This document shows, in pieces, positions 8,500 through 16,437 of a stretch of DNA of 64,000 bases; the stretch's first letter is position 1, and each line of letters opens with the position of its first letter. The notes beneath the pieces are model-generated. The model saw only the letters and a list, made by a program, of their open reading frames with translations. It was not told the origin of the DNA and did not search any database. Location of the stretch: the NCBI GenBank assembly GCA_964640175.1, contig CAZXFW010000011.1, forward strand, positions 1-64,000, in the 5' to 3' direction. The DNA comes from JACKDX01 sp964640175 (GTDB lineage: Bacteria > Myxococcota_A > Polyangia > Polyangiales > GCA-016699535). Made by a program: the position numbers and the translations under genes.

Positions 8500-9858
8500 T
8501 CAATGAATCCCGTAGTCTTTGATTTTGTAAAGGAGGGCCCGGTGGCTAATTTCGAGCAGGCGGGCTGCTGTTGTGCGATTACCCTTGGTTTTTTCCAAAG
8601 CCCGCCGGATGAGGCTTTCCTCGATATGACGCACGGTCTTTTTGATGGAAAGCTCGTGTCCGGAAAGCGCCAGGGATACTGGGCTATGGGTCTCGTTTAG
8701 ACGCTCTGGAAGATCGTGTTCACTAAGGGTTTCGCGCTCTGCAAGCACACAGGCTCGCTCAATGGTGTTCTCAAGCTCTCTGACGTTGCCGGGCCAAGGG
8801 TAGTCCATCAGCATCTTGATGGCTCTTGGGCTTAGCCCATGGATACGCGTTCCTAGCCGCATGTTGCTCTTATCCATGAAGTGTTCGAGGAGCAACATAA
8901 TGTCTTCTTTGCGATCGCGTAAGGGAGGGATGGCAATCTGTAACACATTCAAACGGTAGAACAGATCTTCCCGAAAACGTTTTTCGTTCACTTCGCGTTG
9001 TAAGTCGCGGGTGGTCGCAGTGACGACTCTTACATCGACGCGTTTGTCTTCTACATCTCCAAGTCGACGAATGGTGTGTTCTTGCAAAGCACGAAGAAGC
9101 TTGACTTGGAGCGCAAGTGGCATTTCACCAATTTCATCCAAAAACAACGTGCCGCCGTGAGCTTCTTCGAAGAGTCCCCGCTTGTCGGTGCTGGCGTCGG
9201 TAAACGCGCCGCGTTTGTGTCCGAAAAGCTCACTTTCTAACAAGGTTTCTGGAATAGCGCCGCAGTTGACGGCTACAAAAGGGCTGTTTTTTCGGGAGCT
9301 GTGGCGGTGCAGCGCTCGGGCGACAAGTTCTTTACCCGTGCCGCTTTCTCCTGTGATGAGCACGGTTGTTTTGAATTCTGCTGCTTTGGTGATCGTCTTG
9401 AACACCTGTTGCATGGCGTCACTCTTGGCAACAAGCTCATCGAACTGGTGCTTTTTCCGAACGGCTTGTCGCAGCGCGATATTTTCACGACGAAGAAGCT
9501 CGCGTTCTTTCGCTTTATGTAGCGCTATCAGGACTTCATCTTGTTTGAACGGTTTAGAAACATAGTCATAAGCACCTGCTTTCATGGCTTCAATGGCGAG
9601 GTCTACCGACCCATAGGCGCTCATCACAATCACCGTGGTGCCTAACGAGCGCGCCTTAAGTTCGCTACAAAGTTCGATGCCGCTCATGCCGGGCATGCGT
9701 ACATCCGCAAGCACAAAATCAGGGCCAAAGGTTTCCACGCGATCGAGCGCTTCTTCGGCGCTCGAGGCTGTCTGGACATCGTAGCCTTCTTTACTCAGCA
9801 AGGTCCGTAAGACCAGTCGCAGGTTTTCTTCGTCGTCGACCACCAACACTCGGTGCAT
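8500..9858 (-). CDS. Sigma-54-dependent response regulator (NtrC family)
   Basis: 452 residues. Receiver domain 1-120 with acidic DDE at 8-10, phosphoacceptor Asp52 (LADVRMPGMSG) and Lys102. AAA+ domain about 145-380: Walker A GESGTGKE (170-177), Walker B LFLDEIGE (238-245) and arginine-finger region. The sigma-54 contact loop, usually GAFTGA, reads GAFTDA (217-222). A Fis-type helix-turn-helix closes the protein (GNRTTAARLLEISHRALLYKI). It activates transcription from sigma-54 promoters when phosphorylated. No histidine kinase is adjacent, so it is an orphan here. It is separated by 259 bases from the divergent VWA lipoprotein gene. Confidence 0.95.
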   Translation of the reverse strand: MHRVLVVDDEENLRLVLRTLLSKEGYDVQTASSAEEALDRVETFGPDFVLADVRMPGMSGIELCSELKARSLGTTVIVMSAYGSVDLAIEAMKAGAYDYVSKPFKQDEVLIALHKAKERELLRRENIALRQAVRKKHQFDELVAKSDAMQQVFKTITKAAEFKTTVLITGESGTGKELVARALHRHSSRKNSPFVAVNCGAIPETLLESELFGHKRGAFTDASTDKRGLFEEAHGGTLFLDEIGEMPLALQVKLLRALQEHTIRRLGDVEDKRVDVRVVTATTRDLQREVNEKRFREDLFYRLNVLQIAIPPLRDRKEDIMLLLEHFMDKSNMRLGTRIHGLSPRAIKMLMDYPWPGNVRELENTIERACVLAERETLSEHDLPERLNETHSPVSLALSGHELSIKKTVRHIEESLIRRALEKTKGNRTTAARLLEISHRALLYKIKDYGIH

Positions 9859-10028
9859 GCGCTATCTTAGAATTATTTGCATACCCCTGACACCTAATGC
9901 GCATTTACGTAGGTCGTACATCGATATACATGGCTTGTTTTGTTTTCAAAAATGACAGTTATGGCAGTTTTATTCGAAAAAAATGACATATGAAAAAAAT
10001 GCACACTTCGCTGAGTAGGAGGGTTACT

Positions 10029-10079
10029 ATGGCGCAGAGTTTGCATTTGGTCCGAGCAGCACCTGAAAGGTGTGTGTAG
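10029..10079 (+). CDS. Candidate 16-residue leader peptide
   Basis: A short ORF, MAQSLHLVRAAPERCV, is preceded by an excellent Shine-Dalgarno (AGGAGGG at 10017-10023, 5 bases before ATG). It ends 38 bases before the GTG of the VWA lipoprotein gene. The strength of the ribosome site in a region without another gene suggests it is translated, either as a small protein or as a leader that couples to the downstream gene. No attenuator-like run of one codon is seen. Speculative. Confidence 0.35.
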   Translation: MAQSLHLVRAAPERCV

Positions 10080-10117
10080 GCCTAACTTGTAATAATCTAT
10101 GATATAAAGAGGACCCT

Positions 10118-12067
10118 GTGACGAACGCCCTCCATCTACAAACTTTAAACCGTGTTTTAATAGCAATGCTGGTTCTAAGCCTGACATGGCTTGCTGGCTG
10201 CCCTAACCGAGAGCTCAAGCCGCTCACGCCGTGTGTGGTCTCGGGGGTGGTGGCTAAAATCCAGCAAAATCCAGCCGATAAAATCGACGTCTTGTTTGTG
10301 GTGGATAACTCATTTTCGATGGATGCCGAGCAGGCCGCGCTCTCTGAACAGTTTCAGAATATGGTGCGCATTCTAGTGACTGGCGACATTGATAACGACG
10401 GGAAGCAAGACAGTCCGCCGGTCACCGATTTACATCTGGGTGTGGTGAGCACCGATCTTGGGGTGGGTGGTTTGGGAGTGGCTGATCCTGTGTGCGATAC
10501 CAGCCGCATACCTGACTTACCATCAGGGTGGGGTGATGATGGCGTCTTGCAAACCAAGGGCGATACCGCGGGTAACCCTGAATGCGACAACACGTATCCC
10601 TCGTTTTTGAGCTTTTCGTGTGATGACGACAACGGTGAGTGCGCCACGTCTGAAAAGACAGAGGAAAGGGATCAGCTGGCGGAGGACTTTGCCTGCGTGG
10701 CCAAGCTCGGTACGGGCGGATGTGGGCTGGAGCAGCCCCTTGAAGCCGCTCTCAAAGCGTTGTCCGATCCTGCTGCGGAAGACCCAGTCATCTTTACCGC
10801 TGGCCAGGGCCATGGGGGCGCAGACGATCCCTATAACGCAGGGTTCCTAAGGCCGGATTCGCTTTTAGCCATCGTGCTTGTCACGGACGAAGAGGATTGT
10901 TCTTCACCCGATCCATTGATGTTTGAAAGCGAGGATACAATTGAGGCAATGCCAGCCCCTCGTCCGATCAATGCGAACATTACCTACCGCTGTGTAGACC
11001 AGGATTGGGGCGATGCCGATCGGCTTTATCCTGTGGATCGCTATGTCGATGGGTTTTTAAAGCTGCGTGAAGGCAAAGAAAACCTCTTGGTGTATGCCGC
11101 GATCACCGGGGTGCCGCAATCTTTAGTCGATAACAACACCTCAGAGACGGGAAACTATAACTTTGCTGGAATTTTGGGTGATAACCAAGACCCCAATCAT
11201 CCGCTGACTCAAACACAATCAAAGGTATGCATTTATAATCCGGTAGAGGAGAGATCCTCCGCAGAGGATGTGTTGCGGCCGTCATGCGGTGAGTGGGCAA
11301 AAGCATGTGGTGGTGATTTCAGTCCGGCAGATCAATTTGCATTTGCGCCGCGACGCATTGTCGAGGTGGCTCAAGAGCTCGCTGAGCCGACAGGAGGCAA
11401 TGCCGTGGTGCAGTCGATTTGCCCACTGGAGGGCTCTACCGAGCCTGATTTTAGCGGTGCCCTCACAGCTATCTTAACCAAGATTGGCGATGCGCTTAGC
11501 GCAAGCACATGTTTGCCGCGTGAGTTAAGCCGCAATGCGCAGAATGCGGTGAATTGTTCAGTGATTGAAACCTTGCCTGTGGGCGTAACCTGCGACTCTC
11601 AACCAGGGCGCACGTTAAAAGAAACCAAAGACGGGCTTGAAGTGTGTGTGGTTAACCAGCTTATAACCTTGGGAGACCAAACCGAGATTCCAGAGGGTAA
11701 TGGTTGGTACTACGATGACTTTACACTCAAGATCGATGGTGAAGACTCTCCGCGTGTTAAGTATTGTGGTGAAGAAGGCCGTCGCGTTGCGTTCACTAGC
11801 GCGCCTGCCGCCGGTGCTTCGGTACGTCTCGAGTGTACACAGCCTGTCAAGAGCGTATCCAGCGGCGAACCTGGCTCTTTAGGCACTTCATGTCAAGACG
11901 ATGCCGATGCGTGTATGGCAGGGTTGGCATGCGAGCCTAAGAGCCTCACATGCCAGTATACCTGTAGCACCAATGTGGATTGTTCCAAGAAGGCTTCTTC
12001 GGCGTTTGTGTGCAATCTTCCAGAAGGTGCGAGCGCAGGATTCTGTGTGACACCCACCTGTCAGTAG
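10118..12067 (+). CDS. Large VWA-domain lipoprotein
   Basis: 649 residues from GTG 10118, which has AAAGAGGA four bases upstream. The signal peptide has lipobox LAGC (Cys28). The VWA domain starts at about residue 55, with MIDAS D63-N-S-F-S in VLFVVDNSFSMDAEQ. The domain carries long Asp/Glu-rich insertions, including several pairs of Cys. The end (about 580-649) is a Cys-rich repeat region (CQDDADACMAGLACEP) like that at the start of the other VWA lipoprotein. Predicted outer-membrane or periplasmic lipoprotein with metal-dependent binding; ligand unknown. A short candidate leader ORF precedes it. The codon and base composition look like the neighbours. Confidence 0.88.
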   Translation: MTNALHLQTLNRVLIAMLVLSLTWLAGCPNRELKPLTPCVVSGVVAKIQQNPADKIDVLFVVDNSFSMDAEQAALSEQFQNMVRILVTGDIDNDGKQDSPPVTDLHLGVVSTDLGVGGLGVADPVCDTSRIPDLPSGWGDDGVLQTKGDTAGNPECDNTYPSFLSFSCDDDNGECATSEKTEERDQLAEDFACVAKLGTGGCGLEQPLEAALKALSDPAAEDPVIFTAGQGHGGADDPYNAGFLRPDSLLAIVLVTDEEDCSSPDPLMFESEDTIEAMPAPRPINANITYRCVDQDWGDADRLYPVDRYVDGFLKLREGKENLLVYAAITGVPQSLVDNNTSETGNYNFAGILGDNQDPNHPLTQTQSKVCIYNPVEERSSAEDVLRPSCGEWAKACGGDFSPADQFAFAPRRIVEVAQELAEPTGGNAVVQSICPLEGSTEPDFSGALTAILTKIGDALSASTCLPRELSRNAQNAVNCSVIETLPVGVTCDSQPGRTLKETKDGLEVCVVNQLITLGDQTEIPEGNGWYYDDFTLKIDGEDSPRVKYCGEEGRRVAFTSAPAAGASVRLECTQPVKSVSSGEPGSLGTSCQDDADACMAGLACEPKSLTCQYTCSTNVDCSKKASSAFVCNLPEGASAGFCVTPTCQ

Positions 12068-12196
12068 ATAGGCATTTCGGAGTAGTGGTTCCGTAGGTTT
12101 TGCGTTACCGTCCAATGCGGGTGGGGCAGCGGCAGGGAAAATTTTTGCCCTTTCGTCGGCAACACCAAAACGCATTCATAGCGGAGGAGGCATAGG

Positions 12197-12898
12197 ATGA
12201 AATGCTCTACGATTTTATTAACCAGTGTGATGATGGCCGGAAGTGCAACAACAGCTTGGGCGCAGCAAGCAGCGCCTGCTGCGGAGCCAAAGGCTGAGGC
12301 AGCTGCACCCTCTTCGGCAGCGGCACCGGAGCCCACTGTGGCTACACCGGAAGTGGCTAAGCCTGCGCCTGTGCATCAACCCACGGTTGTGGTTAAAGAA
12401 CCTGAGGCAGATGAATCTGTCGTAGGCAAGATTGGCGTGGGTTACTTTACGACCTCTGCGCCAGTAGGCATTCGACGTTGGGCAAGTGAGAGCTGGGGTT
12501 ACGATCTTGGAATTGGCTTTGGGCTTGAAACGGAGACACAGCCCGATACAGCATGGTCAGGCAACATTGAAGCCGGCGTATTGTATTCCCTTGCACAGCT
12601 AGAGAATATCATCGTTTTTGTTCGTGGTGGGGTAGGTGTGGGTTTGCGAGACACGGGCGCCGCGGGCCGAGACATGGATTTCATGGTGAATCTCAACGCC
12701 ATCTTGGGTGGTGAGTTTTTCTTGACTGCACTTGGATTTCCCAACCTCAGCTTTACCGGTGGGGTAGGCGCGCAGTTAGGTATTATCAAGCCAGACGGCG
12801 GAGATACCCAAGTGCAAGTGGGTACAATTTCCCATGGCGTGGACATTGTTTCTTCCACGGCTTTGACAGGCGTGCTTGGGTTCCATATTTATTTCTAA
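12197..12898 (+). CDS. Secreted outer-membrane beta-barrel-type protein
   Basis: 233 residues with a strong ribosome site (GGAGGAGG). Signal peptide MKCSTILLTSVMMAGSA..AWA, then an Ala/Pro/Glu-rich linker (about 25-70) and a C-terminal ~160-residue beta-rich domain with alternating hydrophobic strands, ending GVLGFHIYF. The terminal Phe and alternation are the usual features of an outer-membrane barrel strand. No enzymatic motif is seen. The Ala/Pro linker could span peptidoglycan. Function unknown. It is 129 bases downstream of the VWA lipoprotein gene and has its own space for a promoter. Confidence 0.75.
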   Translation: MKCSTILLTSVMMAGSATTAWAQQAAPAAEPKAEAAAPSSAAAPEPTVATPEVAKPAPVHQPTVVVKEPEADESVVGKIGVGYFTTSAPVGIRRWASESWGYDLGIGFGLETETQPDTAWSGNIEAGVLYSLAQLENIIVFVRGGVGVGLRDTGAAGRDMDFMVNLNAILGGEFFLTALGFPNLSFTGGVGAQLGIIKPDGGDTQVQVGTISHGVDIVSSTALTGVLGFHIYF

Positions 12899-12927
12899 GA
12901 GTCGTCAGGGGTTATTTATAGATGGGT

Positions 12928-12961
12928 GACGGCTGTGGGTCCGAAAGCACCACAGCCGGTC
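12928..12961. repeat. Inverted repeat downstream of the barrel-type gene
   Basis: GGCTGTGG (12931-12938) and CCACAGCC (12950-12957) form a perfect 8-base stem with an 11-base loop, extended by GAC/GTC after one bulge. It lies 30 bases past the stop at 12898 and before comM. No U-tract follows, so a terminator function is only plausible. Confidence 0.45.
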
Positions 12962-13030
12962 ACTGCAACAGCTAATAGATTGAATTTATTGGCTGATAGG
13001 AATGGCGTTGTTCTTGCGTAAGCGAAGGGC

Positions 13031-14584
13031 ATGCGTGCGGTGTGTCAAGCAGGGGTGATCGTTGGGATCGATGCCCATCCTGTCCAGGTGGAGATAAGGC
13101 TTACCCGTGGCTTGCCGCGGTTTGATATCGTGGGACTGCCAGAAACCGCGGTCAAAGAGGCGAGGCTACGGGTAAGTTCTGCCATTGATGCGTGTCAGTT
13201 TACGTTTCCTCAGCGTAGAGTGTTGCTTAACCTTGCGCCTGCAGATTTGCGTAAGTCAGGCACGGCGTTTGATCTTGCGATTGCCATTGGAGTGTTGTGC
13301 ACATCGGGGAGTTGTGCGCCCAATCTTTTGGACGAAACGCTGATTATTGGTGAACTTTCGCTGACAGGTGAAGTCCGGCGAGTCTCTGGCGTGTTGGCTC
13401 AACTGCGCAGTGCAAAAAACCGAGGGCTAGTGCGTGCGGTGGTGCCTATGGCCAATGCCGCTGAGGCTTCCTTGATGACAGGGATGGAGGTCTTGTGTGC
13501 AGGTTTTCTGCCCGAGGTGGTCAATTTCCTTAATGGAACGGCTGAGCTTCCTCAGGCGAGCAGCGTGGGTGGCATTGGCCGTCAACCGCAGAGAACATGC
13601 CCTGTTGAAGACATGGCGGACATCCGAGGTCAGGTTCTCGCCAAACGTGCATTGGAAATCGCCGCGGTAGGGCATCACAATGTATTGCTCACAGGGCCGC
13701 CTGGTGCAGGCAAAACAATGTTGGCTCGACGTCTTAGGGGGATTTTACCCACACCCAGCCCAGAAGAGTTTCTCGTGATGGCCACGGTGGCAGGGGTGGC
13801 ACAGCCATACCTTGAAGAGTCACACACATGGATGGAACGTCCTTTTCGTTCGCCGCATCACACGGTGAGTGAAGTTGCTATGACGGGAGGCGGAGTTCCT
13901 GTGCGGCCTGGAGAAGTGACTCTCGCTCATGGAGGGGTACTTTTTTTAGATGAGTTTGCCGAGTTCCGCCGCAATGTGATCGAGTCTTTACGTACGACGA
14001 TGGAGCAGGGCGAAGTGAACATTGCACGGAGCCGCTACCGTGTCAGCTTGCCGGCAAAGCCACTTGTCATCGCAGCGATGAATCCGTGTCCCTGTGGATT
14101 TTCTGGAGATCCAAAACACATGTGCACGTGTTCTATCGATCGCGTTGCACGGTATCGCAGCAAAGTGTCTGGGCCACTGTTAGACCGTTTTGATATTCAT
14201 GTACATGTGCCAGCGGTCAAGGTTAAGGAAATGTCTCAGAAGCATGATGCGGAGAGCACCGAGTCCATTCGTCAGCGAGTCATGTGTGCTCAACAATTTT
14301 CTGTAGAGCGCCATGTGAACACAGAAGTCAAGTCACCCGCATCGTTAATCGATCAAAAAGCGACGGCACTCCTGGAGCGTGCCGCTGATCGTTTTGGGCT
14401 CTCTGCACGGGCTTGGAACAAAGCTATCAGGGTGGGACGTAGCATTGCAGACTTAGATGCCTCGGAATGCATTGGAGTCGAACACGTCGCCGAGGCACTG
14501 CACTACCGTTTTGTGGACCGATCGCAAGTGGCTTCAGGAATGCCTCCTGAGAGCCATGGTGTTGAGGTCATGACAGACAACTAG
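13031..14584 (+). CDS. comM: ComM/YifB-family Mg-chelatase-like ATPase
   Basis: 517 residues, normal for the family. The N-terminal Lon-protease-like domain starts with VGIDAHPVQVEIRLTRGLP and includes GLPETAVKEARLRV. The AAA+ core has Walker A GPPGAGKTMLARRL, Walker B VLFLDEFAEF, and MNPCPCGFSGD, the Cys-rich signature of this family. A C-terminal helical domain follows. ComM is a hexameric branch-migration helicase that extends RecA-made joints during natural transformation (shown in Vibrio cholerae). recA begins 6 bases downstream on the same strand, giving the two strand-exchange steps in one operon. Confidence 0.95.
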   Translation: MRAVCQAGVIVGIDAHPVQVEIRLTRGLPRFDIVGLPETAVKEARLRVSSAIDACQFTFPQRRVLLNLAPADLRKSGTAFDLAIAIGVLCTSGSCAPNLLDETLIIGELSLTGEVRRVSGVLAQLRSAKNRGLVRAVVPMANAAEASLMTGMEVLCAGFLPEVVNFLNGTAELPQASSVGGIGRQPQRTCPVEDMADIRGQVLAKRALEIAAVGHHNVLLTGPPGAGKTMLARRLRGILPTPSPEEFLVMATVAGVAQPYLEESHTWMERPFRSPHHTVSEVAMTGGGVPVRPGEVTLAHGGVLFLDEFAEFRRNVIESLRTTMEQGEVNIARSRYRVSLPAKPLVIAAMNPCPCGFSGDPKHMCTCSIDRVARYRSKVSGPLLDRFDIHVHVPAVKVKEMSQKHDAESTESIRQRVMCAQQFSVERHVNTEVKSPASLIDQKATALLERAADRFGLSARAWNKAIRVGRSIADLDASECIGVEHVAEALHYRFVDRSQVASGMPPESHGVEVMTDN

Positions 14585-14590
14585 GAGGAA

Positions 14591-15625
14591 ATGATGACAA
14601 TTAAAGAAAAACTTAAAGCAGTAGGGACCGCCATTGCAGCGATTGAAAAGCAATTCGGCAAGGGATCCATTATGTCTCTGGGGCAGCACCACCAGGAACA
14701 CATTCCGATGTTTCGTTCGGGCACCTCGTCTTTGGACATCGCGTTGGGTGGCGGATACCCGCGAGGGAGGGTGATAGAAATTTTTGGCCCCGAATCAAGC
14801 GGGAAAACTACTCTAACATTGCATGCGATTGCGGAAGTGCAGCGCGCCGAAGGTATCGCAGCGTTTATCGATGCGGAGCATGCTCTCGATGTGCAATATG
14901 CATGTAAGCTTGGGGTCAATGCAGAGCGCTTATTGATCAGCCAGCCCGACTCGGGCGAACAGGCACTGGATATCGCTGAAGCCTTGGTGCGTAGTGCTGC
15001 CATTGATTTGGTAGTGGTGGACTCTGTCGCTGCATTGGTCCCCAGAGCAGAGATCGAAGGCGATATGGGAGATAGCCATATGGGGCTTCAAGCACGCCTG
15101 ATGAGTCAGGCGTTGAGAAAACTGACCGGTGTGGCATACCGTACAGGCACGACCATCATCTTCATCAACCAATTGCGTACCAAGATAGGTGTTACCTTTG
15201 GATCGCCCGAGACAACTACGGGAGGCAATGCTCTGAAGTTCTATGCTTCCGTTCGGCTTGATGTGCGTCGTGTGGGTCAGGTCAAGGCCGCTGATACGGT
15301 CATTGGCAACCGTACACGGGTCAAGGTGGTGAAAAACAAACTTGCCCCGCCGTTTCAAGTGGCTGAGTTTGACATCCGTTATGGGATAGGTGTGGATGCC
15401 GTGGGCGATCTTTTGGATAGGGCAGTGGATCGCAACGTGATCATGCGAAATGGGGCCTACTACCATTTCAAGGATCAAAACTTAGGGCAAGGGCACGAAA
15501 AAGCCCGAGAAACATTGGTAGCGGATAGTGCATTGTGCGCGCAGGTGGAGGCGGCATTAGGTAGTGTTGGACTTCGTACGCCTGAAAAAGACACGCATTC
15601 TTCGAGTGCAATTCAAGCTGCATGA
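14591..15625 (+). CDS. recA: RecA recombinase, divergent
   Basis: 344 residues. Walker A is GPESSGKTT, preceded by ALGGGYPRGRVIEIF; Walker B is LVVVDSVAAL; loop L2 is IGVTFGSPETTTGGNALKFY. These make the RecA assignment firm. The region around DIALGGGYPRGRV, and the C-terminal domain from DAVGDLLDRAVDRNVIMRNG, differ more from textbook RecA than expected. Some myxobacteria carry two recA genes, so this may be the second copy (inference). AGGAGGAA lies just before ATGATG. Six bases after comM; convergent with the TPR gene, 17 bases apart. I see no clear LexA box upstream. Confidence 0.95.
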   Translation: MMTIKEKLKAVGTAIAAIEKQFGKGSIMSLGQHHQEHIPMFRSGTSSLDIALGGGYPRGRVIEIFGPESSGKTTLTLHAIAEVQRAEGIAAFIDAEHALDVQYACKLGVNAERLLISQPDSGEQALDIAEALVRSAAIDLVVVDSVAALVPRAEIEGDMGDSHMGLQARLMSQALRKLTGVAYRTGTTIIFINQLRTKIGVTFGSPETTTGGNALKFYASVRLDVRRVGQVKAADTVIGNRTRVKVVKNKLAPPFQVAEFDIRYGIGVDAVGDLLDRAVDRNVIMRNGAYYHFKDQNLGQGHEKARETLVADSALCAQVEAALGSVGLRTPEKDTHSSSAIQAA

Positions 15626-15642
15626 ACCTAGGGTCTAATGCG

Positions 15643-16437
15643 CTAGAAACGCACGGTGGCTTGTGCGAGGCAGCCGTCGTGGATGCATACTGCCGTGGGA
15701 GTCACGACAGGAGGTTCAGCCTGGTCATCGTCATCATTGTCAAGCCATAACCACAGGCCAATCCCAACGGCAAGGACTCCGGCACCCCCGATTAGAAGCA
15801 CACCCGTGAGGGTAGTCAATGTATCGTAACGATCTAGCTCTCCCTCATAGCCAGGCAAACATCGATCGTTCGGGCAATGCTTGTCCAATGTGGCGTGTTG
15901 CGCCAGTGCCATCACCCCTGTCACAGCACCACCGATAATCATGGCAGCGCCAAGCCCTGTCACAGTGTAGCCCAATAAGGGGGGGCTTGAAGTTGAGGGA
16001 GGGGAAGTATTGGAGTAGTTGCCATTCGCCTCTTCAGCCCTTGGATCTGTAGGGTAGGCTGTCGAAGGTTGTTCTTGCAGCACTTCTTCAAGGGCAAGAA
16101 GTTGAAGTTCAAGGGCATGGCGATCTGTGACGTGCGGTGTGAGTTTGAGATAGCGGCGCAAGGCGTCCGCTGCAATCACCGGCTGACCAGCATTCCGTGC
16201 TGAGACAAAAATATCATACAGCAGAGGGGGGCGTTTCGATAACCGGTATGAGATTTCAAATTCACCGATGGCTTCATTGTAACGTCCCGAGTTAAAGAGG
16301 GATTTTCCAAGATCAAAATGTTTACGCGCAAGGTGGTCGGGTTCGTTGGTATTTTTTTGTGCATGCGTGACAGATGACATGCATGCAAAACCAAGAAGGC
16401 AACCGACAATCACATAGAATTTGGACTGCATCTTCAA
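15643..16437 (-). CDS. TPR envelope protein with two-helix C-terminal module
   Basis: 264 residues. Signal peptide MKMQSKFYVIVGCLLGFAC..THAQ, then TPR-like helices (ARKHFDLGKSLFNSGRYNEA). A Thr/Pro/Ser linker leads to two hydrophobic segments: GYTVTGLGAAMIIGGAVTGV, then VLLIGGAGVLAVGIGLWLWL, with a short Cys-bearing loop between. An acidic stretch follows, and the protein ends CLAQATVRF. The layout and the VTGVMAL sequence match the TPR/PEGA protein at 2988-3986, with no PEGA domain. The TTG start overlaps the upstream TGA by 4 bases and AAGGA lies 5 bases upstream; ATG at 16431 is the alternative. Pair partner of the lipoprotein at 16434-18359. Confidence 0.82.
   Translation of the reverse strand: MKMQSKFYVIVGCLLGFACMSSVTHAQKNTNEPDHLARKHFDLGKSLFNSGRYNEAIGEFEISYRLSKRPPLLYDIFVSARNAGQPVIAADALRRYLKLTPHVTDRHALELQLLALEEVLQEQPSTAYPTDPRAEEANGNYSNTSPPSTSSPPLLGYTVTGLGAAMIIGGAVTGVMALAQHATLDKHCPNDRCLPGYEGELDRYDTLTTLTGVLLIGGAGVLAVGIGLWLWLDNDDDDQAEPPVVTPTAVCIHDGCLAQATVRF

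Noticed and set aside
9900..10010. AT-rich stretch with repeated AAAAAATGACA
   Set aside because: Short, imperfect and few copies; not convincing as a repeat family or CRISPR.
14930..15478. 182-residue ORF antisense to recA
   Set aside because: RecA is certain; no start site or motif supports the antisense reading.
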